A stretch of DNA of 36,493 nucleotides from Gnetum montanum (lineage: Eukaryota > Streptophyta > Gnetopsida > Gnetales > Gnetaceae): assembly GCA_015680685.1 (NCBI GenBank), contig MNCI01013865.1:707735-744227 (forward strand). The letters run 5' to 3'. Both the position numbers and the translations under genes were made by a program. This document shows positions 1 to 11,777 of the stretch, in pieces (position 1 is the first letter of the stretch; every line of letters starts with the position of its first letter). Below the pieces are notes generated by a model. That model was given only the letters and a program-made list of their open reading frames with translations. It was not told the DNA's origin and did no database searches.

Positions 1-420
1 AATCATCTTTACAAATCTTCTTTACAAATGCTCTTCTCAAGACCCCAAAGTATGTCTTCAAGTGAGAGCCTAAGTGCTAGCTAATAGCTTTTCAAAGTAT
101 GATCTCCAAAAATGTGATGTATGAGACCTCCCACCAAAAAGTCCTCCCCAAAAAGTCCTCCCAAAAAGTCATTTCCAAAAAAATAGTCCTTCCCCCTAAA
201 GCCTTTTTATAGGGTTTCAAGGTAGGTAGGAAAGTTACATATTCAAAAATATCTTACCTAACTTCTCTCCTAAGTAACTTGCCCAAGAAGTTAAGGAGTA
301 TTAACTTAGGAAGTTAGGAAGTTAGGAGATAAATATTACTTTTGAAAAATAAATCCAATAATTTCATATAATTCTTTACAATTATATCTTTAATAGCCTT
401 TCATTTTTTACTTGTTTTAA
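1..420 (-). mobile_element. LTR fragment, inverted relative of the LTR at 18600-19150
   Basis: Read on the minus strand, this segment matches the plus strand around 18700-18785 and 19010-19130. Shared landmarks are a TAACTTxCCTACCTACCTTG stretch, a TATAAAAAGGC box (TATAAAAA at 204-211, minus strand) and a purine-rich AAGAAGATTTGTAAAGA stretch downstream. It lacks the 21-bp minisatellite found in the other copy. The TATA box followed by a short leader suggests the U3-R part of an LTR. It is cut by the window edge, so no terminus or target duplication can be seen on that side. The family is unknown, and no coding sequence is attached. Confidence 0.6.
204..211 (-). promoter_or_regulatory. TATA box of the inverted LTR fragment
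   Basis: TATAAAAA on the minus strand, followed by GGC exactly as at 19042-19052 in the related plus-strand copy. Conservation between two diverged copies supports a promoter element. Activity is not shown. Confidence 0.5.
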
Positions 421-1690
421 AATTTTGAAGAATGCTTATTGAAGTTCTTAGTGATTTTATAAACAAGGTGATAATATAATATCTACCTTGGCATAAATGA
501 TGCTGGTACCTTAATCCTAAATAATTCATGTGCACTTTCACCCATATGAAAATGGCTGGAAAATTTAAATTTGAAATATCAAGCTCGAATGTGAAGGCGC
601 TAGGCCTGGAACTTCCAGCAACTAATTCAAATTATCTTGCCCTGCCGAAAATCATTACCAACAACTGCCATCACGGGAGAAGGCTTAGCCACCGCATTAG
701 GAAATGTCGCCCTGTGTCCCGTAAGATTCTGCAACCATTCTAACCTTCGCCTCTCACAAGTGCTCTTCTGGTTTTGATGATTATACAGAAATTTTGCAAG
801 GTGTTTTATCCTTGAACAGAGCAAATTCGTATCTACCGCTGCCGTCGTCGAAGCCAGCGTTGTCGCGCTTCAAGGAGAAACTTCCGCTGGATCTGTGAAA
901 CCTGGAACTGCCACAGCCCTCAGTGTACGCGGACGAGGCATCTCTAGATCGATCAAACCCTTGGTCATACCTAGAAACCCTATCAAACCCAGATGAGGTG
1001 AGGACTTGATGATAGTTGCTTTATGTTACTTGCCTCTTTTCCCAATGGCTGCACCTCCCTCTAGTAGATCTGCGCCAAAGTTGAGGTTGTAGCCATTGTG
1101 CACGCAACAGAGGCTTCTCTTCTACCATCGTTGATCTTTCATCTGCTGCTGTGCATCCTCCTGCTGCTGGCCATCTACCCTCTGCTTGTGGGTTCTGGAA
1201 GTATTCCTTGAGAATCTGGAGCCATTTCTGGCGATGCCAGTGCCCAGGGTGACGCCCAAGCCCAAGCCGATGCTGATGTCTCTAATATTTTTGCTATGTT
1301 ATTCGATTTTCTCTGCAACAGAAACCTTCTCATCCTTTGTTAATTAAATTTACTGAATGAAATTCAAAACCTGTTGGTAATCCATTCATGAGATCTTTCG
1401 CACGCTTCCAACTTTTAAGTGGACCTTAATAATCCATTATCCAACATTAGCAGGGAGTATGCCTTTTGCGGTAAATAATTTCATCCTTTGTTTGCGATTC
1501 CAATCTTCGATAAAGGCATTTTAATCTTGCTTTCCAAAAAGGCTTCAACATCAAAATTATTTTACTAGTGGATGTTTCTTCAAAAATACCCATCAACTCA
1601 CAATACTAAAACTACAAATTTACAACCAGGGATTATGCCAATTTTAAATAAAATATTCCAACTATTCCATGGAATGGCCAAATGTGCCAA
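421..1690. other. No recognised gene; one exon-like patch at about 830-1000
   Basis: I recognise no protein family here. A short frame at 528-743 (plus) encodes 71 residues without recognisable motifs. Between about 830 and 1290 the base composition becomes more GC- and CpG-rich than the AT-rich surroundings. One plus-strand frame there reads as plausible protein with a single stop, and it ends at AG|GTGAGG near 1000, a good match to a splice donor. This could be a relic first exon or chance. The rest (1300-1690) is AT-rich and unexplained. Confidence 0.25.
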
Positions 1691-3800
1691 CAACTGGTAA
1701 GGGTACTATTATCTTGGTGGTGCTAGTGCCTATGATTGTGGTTATTGTCATTATTGATGTTGTTCATATAGTTGTGGTGGAGCTCCACTTAGATAATATG
1801 GTTGTTGCTGGTGGAACTACCTGATATTACCTTGAGGATAAAGTAACCTTTTGGATGTTTTCCTTTGTTTAAGTCATGGATGTAAGGCATACATCCCAGA
1901 CTCCTATAGATGTGACACAATGGGGCAACATCCCTTAGGATGTTCATACTGCTAGATGTCTCATCCATGATCATCATCTAATTCACTATTTGCAACATCT
2001 TCTATTGCAGCAATCTTACCCTTACCTTTGTAATAGGTACATTTAGCTTCCTTGCACCTCCTATGCTCACGCTTACTACTTTTTTCTTTGGATACCTTAG
2101 CAATTTTGAGAATAGCTTGAAATCTGTTGTTCATTGAGTCCATTAACTAATCAACCTTGTTTGTAAGTTTAGATTAGAATTGTTGAAGTGGAAAGGCTTT
2201 CTTATGCATCCCCTCATCAAATACAAACTTAGCCTCACTATCACTATCATAGAATTGAACCTCCCTCTTGCGAATGGTAGGATCATGGTTGTACTCTTCT
2301 GTACTTTCTCTTTTTTTTTAGTTCATCCTTCTCTTTAGCATCCTATTCTATTAATTTTTGTATCTAATCAGTAGTTAGTTCTAATAATTTTCCTTGAGCA
2401 TAGACACCAAGGGTTTTCCTCATTTCATTACAAAGCTTGTCTACAATGTGGCAAATTTAAACAATTGAGAATAACCATAGTCAGGACATTTGTGCATCAA
2501 GGCATAGTATCAGACAATGGTGGCATACAAGGGTTCATGTGTTTTTGTTTCCACCCTTGAATTTGCTTCCTTAAGTTGGCCACTCTAAAGTACATTTGAT
2601 ACTTATCATTGAACAACTCAAGCATGGTAATCCATCATCTGATAGATTCCAACTCTAAGGACCAGTATCAGTTTTTTGCTTCTTTGATAAGTGTCATAGG
2701 GAACAACTTTAGTTTCTACCACTCATTCTCTATGTTTTCCAAATCACATACATCTTGAAAATCTTGAAGATGATTCTACAAATTAGAGTTATATCCTCCT
2801 TCAAATCAAGAAATATTGTTCATGTCTAACCATTTGATCTTACTATCTTTCACATGCCTTGTTGGAATTCTGACTGCCTCTATGATGTTAAGCATACTTC
2901 AGGTAGCAAATTGAGGCTCATTGAGGCCTTGATCATGATTCCTACAATGCCCTTTACTACCCATTTGTTCATGGTGATGTACATATCTTGAATGTCTACA
3001 CCCTTGATCTTGGCTATCCCGACAGTCCCTTTGGTTATTTTGGTCTCATTAGTCATTTTGTTCATTCCAATCACCTCCATTACAGTCTTGCCTTTTGCAT
3101 TCATGATCAAAACTAGAAGCAGATGATGATGATGATGAAGAAGGGGAAGAAGAACTAGCATCATCATGGTGCCTACTACCACCTCTTCAGTGATCATGAC
3201 CATGATCATGATCGTGCTTCTTGTTTGCATCCCTATCTTGATTTGCCCCTCAGGGTCCTTCATTGTCATTGGATTCCTTGTTACCAGGATCAAGATTGTG
3301 AACTATGAACTACATATCTTGATTTTGACCTCCATAATTGATGTCAAAGAGAGGAGTTTCATTGAATGGAAAACCCCCAGAGAAGGGTTCCCCACTAGCT
3401 TGTTGGTACAACAAGAATGGAGAATCATTAAGCCCTTTTCCTTTCAAAAATTTAATAATGTTGTTCTAGTTGCAAATTCCACAAATGTTGTGCTTTAGTG
3501 GGATGATAGTCCCTAGTGTCAACATCTTCCATAATATACTCCCCATGGAAATCTTGAAGACCACTTCTTGCAAGCATTCAATAGAGCATTACAAGAGCAA
3601 CACGATTAGGTGGCAACATAATGTTGCCCTCCATGTCATGCCACCGCAACTGTTCATCTTGGTGTAGGATGAAGGTAAAGTTTGGCACATACTCATCAGG
3701 ATGAGTATATAAATTTTAATGTTGTTAAGGCTTTGGAAGATTAACTCTATCAGCCTTGCGTGAAGAAGTGCTCCTATGAGAAGAAGACATTTTTAGTTAG
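1691..3800 (-). pseudogene. Degenerate gag remnant of a Gag-protease Ty3/gypsy element
   Basis: This stretch is a diverged copy of the minus-strand gag region of the complete element at 27648-34783. The interval 1730-1970 aligns with 31660-31910, including the Pro/Gln/His-rich region ahead of the cysteine cluster, and 2600-3700 aligns with 32580-33620. Reading frames survive only as short pieces (for example 3293-2880 and 2143-1961), so no product is possible. It starts at 1691 without a matching 3' LTR or protease segment, so the 3' half of the element has been lost. The adjoining decayed PBS (3934-3951) and LTR (3953-4782) show that it is the 5' half of an older member of the same family. 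Confidence 0.72.
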
Positions 3801-3933
3801 TAAATAAAAGACCACAATGTGCTCTAAGAATTTGTTGTAGTAATTGTGAAATGAGATATGACTCTTAGGTTCATTCCAATGATTTAAATACTTTTCACTG
3901 GGTCCTAGATACTGCACAAAACAAAAAAAAAGT

Positions 3934-3951
3934 TACCCAACAATAGTGCCA
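3934..3951 (-). other. Decayed tRNA-Asp primer-binding site
   Basis: This 18-nt stretch, immediately beside TGATGAG, lines up with the clean tRNA-Asp-type PBS at 33851-33868. The differences are mostly C-to-T or G-to-A changes at former CpG positions (CAACGGCGCCA has become CAATAGTGCCA). Its position next to an LTR start fixes the orientation of the remnant as minus. Confidence 0.6.
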
Positions 3952-3952
3952 A

Positions 3953-4782
3953 TGATGAGCGACAAAGTACCCCTACACCCAAGCATATTAATCACTAAGG
4001 CATTACGTGCAATTTGGTCAAATTCCATGGACCTATAGTTATCTAATACACTAGCTCTTCTAGGCACTGAAAGGGACATTAAGAATTTTCATTGTCTTCC
4101 CAACTATAGTTGTGAGGATCAATGGTATGGTTTAAGTATAATTGAGGTATATGAATTTTTTTCATTTTATGTTTTATGGATGTAATCGCCTACAATAAGA
4201 ATAAAGAGTAAAGTAAATTGAAAGATAGTGTGTCTATTGCCTAGCTAGCCTAACACAAGTAACCATCCCACTTTTCTAAACACATATAGCACTTTTGGTC
4301 TACCAAATGTTAAGTGTTGCTAGGTTACCAAATACTATATGAATGCTTGAAGTGGTCATGCTCATGTTCATTAACAACTAGAAATAAATTGCTTAAATTA
4401 AATGCATTAAGGAAAATATTAAGCTATTCTCAATGCTTCAAAGATTATTAAAAGAGTTCATTTTATTCCCATCACATTACTGTGCTCAGGTACATTAGTG
4501 CTCAAACAAAGAACCATACACACTTAGACTCATTTTGCAGACACTCAGAAAATATTCTAACTCTAAGGAAAAGAAATGGCAAGAGCTTCAATACCTTGCT
4601 TAAAAACTAAAAACTAAACTATTACTAAAATTGGAGCCTAGGCCTAGTATTTATAGATTGGGAAATATTACCCAACATTAGATATGCGATGTCAGAGCAA
4701 GGCCTCGATGTCATGTATGCGATGTCCTAGCTCTGACGTTGCGTACCCGATGTCAAAGCAGATGGCAAATGGTGGTTCATTA
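3953..4782 (-). mobile_element. 5' LTR of the old Gag-protease element remnant
   Basis: The block starts with TGATGAG and is colinear with the LTRs at 27648-28607 and 33870-34783. Shared features are the cassette ending in TGAGGTATATGA..TTTTTT and a TATTTATAGAT motif (TATAAATA on the minus strand) near 4649. The far edge holds four GATGTC repeats (4684-4755), where the younger LTRs have GATATC palindromes. The end is placed at 4782, where TTCATTA stands in place of the terminal CTCATCA; that boundary is inferred. Divergence from the other two LTRs is far greater than between those two. Confidence 0.65.
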
Positions 4783-5260
4783 ATAGTGGTGTTTATAAAA
4801 TATCTTGTATTTATGGTAAATGTTATATTGGTGAAACTACTAGGACTTTCTCAAGTACTTGAAAGATATACAATATACTAGATCTTCAAAATCACATTTA
4901 GTAGAATATATAAAAAATAATAAGTCTTTTGAAATCATAAGTAATTAGTAGATAATAGTGAAGTCCTTTGTGTATTGGATAACTTTGTGCATACAAAAAC
5001 TTAGAGAACCTATTAACATTAGAATTCATTCTAATAATGTTATTTGAAATCAAGGCTATTTAATGCACTTGGCATAGTAACCTATTTTAAGAAAAACTAA
5101 GAAATCTAGAACTATGCTTGAAAATCCTACTTGGTCTAATATTCTATTTCTTGCTAATTTTTTTCTTTTTTCTTTTCCTTTTTTTTTGGTGAAATGCCAA
5201 CATGTCTCACTTGATGGAGGATGGGAGGGAAGTGAAGTTTGCTACCCTACCACATCACAC
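4783..5260. other. Gene-free AT-rich spacer
   Basis: This is AT-rich sequence with a T-rich run near 5160-5190 and no recognisable coding or repeat structure. It is the last flanking sequence before the Tat-element LTR begins at 5261. The bases just before the LTR (CACAC) are the expected left target-site flank. No matching copy is visible after the 3' LTR, which has lost its end. Confidence 0.4.
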
Positions 5261-6114
5261 TAAAACACCCTAAAATTTCAAGATCCTCTTACTTCACCAG
5301 GGCCTTGGAATCCAAGTAAGGGATTTCCACAAGTGTAGGTTCATGACCGCTTGGCAGGAAATGGATGCTCTGAGTTCAAAATGTCCAATTCAGAAAATTT
5401 TCTACCTCCAGTGTTGATAGGCCCGATAAACTCTCCAGCTTGCCCACCTAGATGATTCATCTAGTTAACAGTTTACTCAAAAACCATACATGGAGTTGTC
5501 GGTGGTGCTCAAGATTCATGAAACAATTTAGCAAGTTTTCTAGTCAAGAAGTTTGCAATGCTATGTGGTGTAGCAGGCCTCAGAAGATAGTTGTTCAAGC
5601 AATCAACTCTAAACTATTTTGGACAAAGTGCTACATTGTGCTATGCTATGCAGCATAACAAAGGCAAGATAGAAAGTCCCAGCTTACTTAGTGATTCCAA
5701 TTGCACTCGGCAAGTACTCTAGCCTTCAAAACTAGTTGCCTTGTTCAACTTCAAGTCCTCCGGCAAAAGTTTCTTACTAGAAAGTGGAAAATGAAGTGAA
5801 AAGTAGGCTACAGAGGCTACTATGCTATGTGGCATAGCACAGTGTAGAGACAATGCAAAAAATAGCAAAAGGTGTCTAAAATCAGAGTGTAGAAAATTCA
5901 AGGGCTCCCCCTTTGCGAAGAGCAAAAGTTGCAGTTGTTAACACAATCAAGCCTCAAGCAAGCATCTGCAACTTCAACGCAAGTCACAGATGAAGCCTGC
6001 TACCACGCTATGCTATGCTACATAGTGTAGCATAGTGTAGCAAAGATGTAAAATCATAAGAAGACACTTCAAGGGTCAACACAAACTACTTTTTCAAACT
6101 AGTGGCTACGTTGT

Positions 6115-6134
6115 GCTACGCTACATAGCGTAGC
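6115..6134. repeat. Perfect GCTACGCTA/TAGCGTAGC palindrome in the LTR
   Basis: Two perfect 9-bp arms flank a CA spacer. The same palindrome, with the same spacer, lies at 35274-35293 in the 3' LTR. Weaker copies surround it (6005-6050, 6150-6200). Confidence 0.85.
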
Positions 6135-6393
6135 ATAGCATAGCAAGCCGCTATGCTACGTTGATATACTACACTACATAGTGTATCACAACATAGCAGG
6201 TGGCTATTCTATCCCTCATTTCTCATCTACATTTTTGGCATATTTGATTCTAGCATCTCTAGTTTCGATAGTGTGATTGCAGTGTGGTAAGTTCACAATC
6301 AACTTTGCATGTCCATGCAGCATGGACATGTTAGCATCTCGTGGGTCTAGGACACATGGCATCTAAACCGCATCTCTCGCTTGGTCTTGGTCC

Positions 6394-6401
6394 TATAAAT
6401 A
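6394..6401 (+). promoter_or_regulatory. TATA box of the Tat-element 5' LTR
   Basis: TATAAATA followed by CCCC, conserved at 35522-35529 in the 3' LTR and in reverse at 36317-36324 in the neighbouring related LTR. It would start plus-strand transcription of the element about 30 bases downstream. Confidence 0.65.
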
Positions 6402-6958
6402 CCCCGACAAGCAATGCTCAAAGGGTTGGCAAAATTTGGGTTGGTTGACAATTTTAAGCATTATTAGCATTTGTTGTTGGCAAATTGGCAATTCAAAGTG
6501 TTAGCAAAAATTAAGTAGTTGGCATTCTCTCTTGGCATTCTGTTAGCTCTTTTCTGTTGCCTTTGTAGCACTTAGCATTGATGGATTTTGAGTCCGCATT
6601 CAAGAATATACTTGGTCTACTTTGAACGTCCTAGTTACCTTTGGGATCTCTGTGCTTCCCAGTGTTGTGCAATCGATTATATCCACCTCAACAAAGTAAA
6701 GTCGTAATCTTGAGGGGGTGCATTTTCTAACTCTACTTCACATTTATTCCTGCTCAGTATTATTGTATTTTACATTGTTTTTCACTTCGTTGCATTTATT
6801 AATTATTATATTATGTTACAAAAATCGCTTCTACATTACACATTTACAAAAGGTTAAGTGACATCGATTAAGTCCATGTCTGATCAACCAAACTGTTTAG
6901 GGCACCCCGTTTCCATTTTTATCCAGCACGACCCTCGCATGGATCTAGGGTTAAGACT

Positions 6959-7257
6959 ATTCACCTGATAACCTCTCGGTGTTTCCAACCATAGATGTTT
7001 TTGGTTACTACAATTTTTTCATGCTAGAAGGAGGGCCTTTTGGTGTCTTTTCCATATTTCACAATAGTCTTGCATGTGTTCTATACCCCATCACGCACTA
7101 GCGTAAACGTGAAACCCTTTTGCAGTTATTTATGCATCGTGTGATGTAGATCGGTCACCCCGATGATTCCTCTAGAATCCTCCAAGATAAAAAGCCTTGA
7201 ATTGCAACTCGATCTCCTTTTTTTTCTCATTTGCAAACACTTTTTAACCTTACGATA
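6959..7257 (+). other. Leader region of the Tat element
   Basis: About 300 bases between the end of LTR homology and the first gag ATG candidate. A primer-binding site is expected at the left edge, but no convincing match to a plant tRNA 3' end is visible; it may be decayed. A purine-rich GAAGGAGGG stretch lies near 7028. Confidence 0.4.
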
Positions 7258-9654
7258 ATGATTTCCTTGAGCACCATAGCTACTACCTCTAACATTGAGG
7301 TTCCCCTCTTGGTTCAAGGAATCACAGGTACCAAGTAGCTGCCCAGCCTAGTGCTGGGGCCACGTTGATCCCTCAGGATCCAAAACTGGGCACCTAAGGG
7401 CTTGACCTAGCAACATAAGAGATATAATTTTCTCTATGCTAAGGTGCAGGCAAACCTACCCTTAGATGCACAAGAACTTGAAGACAAACATAGCTTCGAG
7501 TTCACCTACTACAATGGGAAGGAATTTGTTCCCACTCCTGGAATTTCTATTCCTTTGACCCAAATGCATTAGTGGCTCATAGATCAGCTGGTAGTGGTTA
7601 CTAGGTCTAGAGAGCTACAAGACATAGCATCTCACCATGATGAGATGTTCCAAGATGGACAAGAGGAACCGGATTCCCTATCCGAGGATGGGGATCAAAT
7701 CAATCCTACCACCATTCCTCCCACCCCATCTTTCTGGGAAAACTCGCTCTCTACCGCTGCTCCCTTCATGATCACATCCATGCCGTCAAAACCCACGATT
7801 ACATTAGCAATGGGTAGCCATGCCATGTCCTCAGTGTATCAACATGCCTACTCCCCTATCTCATTCTCAGCCACTACCCCTCCACAGACTATTCCCTAGT
7901 CCATTCATGCATCGTATCACGCACCTATCATGGCTTCCTTGCCCTATGTTCACACTATACCTAACTCACAATTGCATGCAGTTTCTGCCTCTTTCCCTGT
8001 GTCTACACTTGTCCCACCGTCAACGGCGGGCCCAGGCTCATCCACATGATGGATCCCATTTGCCTCTCCTCCTATTTTGTAGTCATCGCAAATGTCCCAC
8101 AACATTCACCACCAAACATACTAGGTCATAAATGGTACAGCCAAGCACGGGATCATGGTCTATCCCACCGGCCATGCAAATGGCCTACCCTATAGCACAA
8201 CTAGTGGTTGCTTCTCCCATGCCACCACCTACCTGGTGGTGGATAGCATAAGCAGTTCCCTTCATAGGGGCCACCCCAATAGCATCACCTATGGATCACA
8301 TTGCTACCCCTACCACACCACAAATGGGAGCTACCCCAGTAGCTCCCCAACTGTCTACATCATCCCAAGGTCTAGACCAAGCGTTCTAGCTTATCCAGAT
8401 CCTTACTAAGAAAATTAAACAACTCAAGGTTACTAGTTCTAACATGATACTGGTCATGGACTCTTACCAAGATTATCCCATCATCCTAGCAATTCCCATG
8501 CTAACTTTACCCCCTGGGATGCGACTTCCCCATTTCACAAAATACAACAGGGAGGGTGATCCCAATGCCCATCTTGTCACTTTGAGATCTGAGTCTCTTC
8601 TTCTGCAACAACTTCTGCGTAGAACTATTCACATATTTTCTATGTCTCTAATAGGGAAAGCCCTGGACTGGTACCACATGCTTCCATGCTCCTCCATCTC
8701 AACCCTAGAGGAGCTCCTAACCCAGTTTATAATGTATTTCAAGTACAACTTGAGACCAAAAGCTATGCTAGATCAGCTAATGAGCGTGAAGCAAGATCCT
8801 CTAGAACCATCCTAGAAATTCATACAATGGTGGAGCGCTACCCTTAACGAGATCCGCAAACCCATCATAGAGGCCCATTTGCTAGTCATCTTTAAGGGTG
8901 CAGTGAATGACTTCATCAAGTCCAAATTGTACTATCTTGCTCCCCAGACTCTTAGTCAAGCTTTCACCCAGACAAAGAGCATACAAGACGTGGCCTAGGC
9001 AAGCAAAGATCTAGCTTATGTTGCATACAAAAACATGTTTGCAAAGAAAGATAAGGGCAAGGCTGCAATAGCCACAGTGGCCTCTTTGATAAATGAAGCC
9101 AAACTAAACAACAACAAGAAAGCAGCCACAGCAACACCTAACCCCATTCCAAAACATGGCAATGCACCTCAACCCTCCACATCTGCATTGGAAGCATCTG
9201 CACTGCCTAAGCCAAACTTTGAGTGTATAGATTGCTACAAGTATACCCCACTACCTGTTAAGCCTTCAAAACTTCTGAAGCAATTTCTAGCAGCAGGGTA
9301 TATCCAACACAAGTGGATGTTAGATGAGGGAGTTAAGAAACATCAACGATACTATGAACTTCTTAGGAACCCCTCCTTGGCCTTGCCCAATGAGCTGCCA
9401 GTTCCTAAGAATTTTAGGCTGGACTAGTTCTGTGACTACCATCAACAGTGTAGTCATGACACAGATAACTACATGGAGTTAAAAGGCAACATCCAAAGAA
9501 TGATTGATCAAGGAAAACTAGTTCTAGACAAGAGCAACCTAGTACACCCTAAAAATCAATCTCTGTATGTTTACATGGATCCTCTTAATGCCAGAAATGT
9601 TGGTTACATTATCAACACCATCAGCATTGAAAGTAATCCTAAACCACCCCAGTA
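7258..9654 (+). pseudogene. gag of the Tat/Ogre-like element, broken
   Basis: The chosen start is the ATG at 7258, because the frame downstream of it reads continuously as gag apart from stops. Frame 1 runs to about 8100. A frameshift then moves the coding sequence to frame 2, which continues through protease. After a Pro/Ser/Thr-rich stretch, the core domain lies at about 8500-8990, with the LTLPPGMRLP and YNREGDPNAHL region, a GKALDWY motif and a DQLMSVKQ segment typical of retrotransposon Gag. A CDYHQQCSHDTDNY motif at about 9430-9470 resembles the short His/Cys knuckle of Tat-type Gag and is followed by ELKGNIQRMIDQGKL. Most in-frame stops are TAG at sites where Gln would fit. Gag would build the cytoplasmic particle; this copy cannot. 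Confidence 0.8.
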
Positions 9655-11024
9655 GTCATTTGTGGTCTATATGCCTCATCGTAGCGCACCAGCACCACTA
9701 GCAACTAAACAAACTCTGTAGCAACAGTTTGTATTGAGAGTAACTCCCCGAGCATTCACCCTTGCACCACCTATTAGCAAAACCACACTGCATGCATTAA
9801 CACCGTTAGCACTATTTGTCATTAGGGGGCTGACTCACTCAACCATTCCCACCTCGCATAAGATAGCATATCAGCCTTCTTGTCCAAATAAACAAGAAGA
9901 GTGTGTAACAGGTGAGGCATCAATGGAATGTACTGTCCCAGGTACTTCCAAGCCTACACCCTCGTCCTTTGCATCTACGTCCTTGTTGCTGAAAGATAAC
10001 ATTGTGGCACATACATGATCATAGCCACTTCCCCTAAAAGGGTCTGATCCTAGACCCAAAACTATCCCTCCTCAGGAAATTTGTCTCCTAGGATGAATGG
10101 AAGAGGAGAAAAGCAGTAAACAAGAAGGTGGCCCTGACTTGTTAAATGCTCTTACTCAGGTCAAGTAGGGTCTGAAGTAGAAGAACATAATGTTGAGCTT
10201 GTATGACCTAATTATGACTTCCATGGCACATCGTAAGGCTCTAGTTTGCATGTTAACATCAATACCGATTGATGAGGACATGCCAGTGGAAGAGAAAGCA
10301 ATCCACTCAATCATGCTTCCTCCTGCACCTGCAGAACCAAAGCCGTCCCAAATGACTTTTTGCGATGATTCAATTAGGGAAGACCCTAAAAAGGGTCAAG
10401 TGACTACAACACCTCTCTTCATCATAATTTAGGTCATCCAACATAAGATTCGAAGGGTACACTTTGATGATGGGGCTGCTACAAATGTCATCCCATTCCC
10501 TATTATGGATAAGCTGGGTTTGGTCGACCAAATCATACCCACAACAACATCATGTTTAAAGTTGTTCAACGGGGCTTGGGTCATGGTGAAAGGAACAGTC
10601 CACATTGAATTTGTGGTAGGGGACCAGTTCCCCATGAATGCAATGTTCATCGTGGTGGAAGAGATGCTCAAGTTTAACCTAACCTTGGGGTGATCATGGT
10701 TAGCAAAACTTAGAGCAGTCTCTTCACCCATACATCAGGAGATCCATCTACCCTATGCATGCATGGAGGTGGTAATCCATGGCAACGAGGTAGCAACCCA
10801 AGCTATAAATAATATGGACATGGAGCAGGGTTCATAGGTTATCACCTCTGAGAATGAGGCGCATGTCTCTATCAATACTAACTGCTTAGCAAAGGAGCTG
10901 GCCCAATGCGCCAACTCAGAAAATGAAAATGCATGGACTGAGTTGCCCTTCCAAGTGGAGGAAAACGATATAGATGAATGCCCTGGTAGAGTGTCTCAGC
11001 CTTCCACCTCGCCTAATCCATGAT
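9655..11024 (+). pseudogene. Gag-pol linker and retropepsin-like protease, broken
   Basis: Frame 2 continues from gag with several TAG stops. The aspartic protease core lies at about 10436-10693. The catalytic motif is DDG at 10466-10474 inside HFDDGAATNVIP, followed by a DKLGL segment and a hydrophobic strand ending near FVVGDQFPMNAMFIV. A DDG rather than DTG/DSG active site fits Tat-like elements. The enzyme would release mature Gag and Pol proteins by cutting the polyprotein. The frame then runs through an acidic tail and stops at about 11022, and no reverse transcriptase follows directly. Pol resumes only at 20116, about 9 kb away. The distance is partly explained by the antisense unit and the inserted block. 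Confidence 0.72.
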
Positions 11025-11171
11025 GGGTCAGAAAGTAGTTATGCATAGTGCAGCAACCCCATTGCTTCCTTCCCAATTAGCATCCTTTGTACATTTACCA
11101 CTTTATCAACTTTGCATTCACCCATCTATGCCAAGTAACACCAATTTAATGTTTAAACCATTAACATACCT
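11025..11171. other. Spacer after protease; possible start of a sense-strand intron
   Basis: No coding feature is recognised. Ogre-type Tat elements are known to splice out an intron between protease and RT. If that holds here, the donor would lie in or just before this stretch. Only weak donors are visible, for example CTG|GTAGAG near 10984. Confidence 0.3.
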
Positions 11172-11425
11172 TCTATTTACACCATGGCCCGAAATGGCCT
11201 CAAACTACGCTACAACACCATAGACCAAAATGGCCTAAAACTAGCCATGGCCCGAAATGGCCTAAAACTATACAGACCCTGTGGCCAAAAATGGCCTAAA
11301 ACTATGCATGGCCTGAAATGGCCTAAAAATACACAGTCGCAATGGCCTAAAATGGCCTAAAATTGGCAATGGCTCAAAATGGCCTCAAACTAGTGACAAC
11401 CCGAAATGGCCTAAAACTAAGACAA
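11172..11425. repeat. Tandem repeat of an AATGGCCTAAAACTA-type unit
   Basis: About seven to eight imperfect units of roughly 30-38 bp share the core AATGGCCTAAAACTA, often preceded by CATGGCCCGA. The array lies just beyond the end of the antisense gene, downstream of its AATAAA. Units have diverged and the spacing varies. The AAACTA end resembles the repeat cores at 16500-16640, 19846-19990 and 25700-25860. Confidence 0.85.
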
Positions 11426-11498
11426 AATAAGGCAAAAACAAAACATAAAATAGTTCACATAGATAACCCATGAACAAATAACACTGATCTTATCATAA

Positions 11499-11504
11499 TT
11501 TATT
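11499..11504 (-). terminator. AATAAA polyadenylation signal of the antisense gene
   Basis: AATAAA on the minus strand, about 80 bases past the stop codon of the last antisense exon (11582-11584). T-rich stretches lie between them. The position fits 3' end formation for the antisense transcript. This is a pattern match only. Confidence 0.45.
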
Positions 11505-11581
11505 TTTCCATTCAATGTTTGCAATAGTTTGCCAAAAATACAAAAAAAAATAAAAAAAAACAAAAATCAAAAGCCCTGCTA

Positions 11582-11692
11582 TCATGCGTCATCATCCCCT
11601 ACATAATTTTCCTCTGCATCATCTCCCTTTGCATCAGCTTCTCCCACCCCATCACTTCCATCCTCTAGGGGCCCTACTTCTTCATCTAGAAC
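11582..11692 (-). pseudogene. Antisense gene exon 8 (last, acidic)
   Basis: The acceptor is TATGATGTAG before 11692. The exon has 37 codons including the TGA at 11584-11582. It joins exon 7 in phase 0. The 36 residues are rich in Asp, Glu and Gly and end GDDDA. This exon has no internal stop. Confidence 0.6.
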
Positions 11693-11777
11693 CTACATCA
11701 TAGAAATGAAGTAGTTAGCTAGAGTTACACGTAAGATCTAGAAAAAATAAATTGTTGCATCATAGAAAGTGACTAAC

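Larger units (their letters stand above)
5261..6958 (+). mobile_element. 5' LTR of the Tat/Ogre-like Ty3/gypsy element
   Basis: About 1.7 kb is repeated, in the same orientation and order, at 27248-27647 plus 34789-36089, where a later retrotransposon splits the second copy. It begins TAAAACACCC here and TGAAACACCC in the 3' copy, so the canonical TG is mutated here. A TATA box lies at 6394-6401. Palindromic runs built from GCTACGCTA and TAGCGTAGC occupy 5630-5660 and 5990-6215. Homology with the 3' LTR stops at 6958. A CA end five bases later (6963) is possible but cannot be proven, and I could not identify a primer-binding site. Position 5645-5649 is the unfilled equivalent of the insertion site used by the 7.1 kb element in the 3' LTR. 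Confidence 0.82.
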
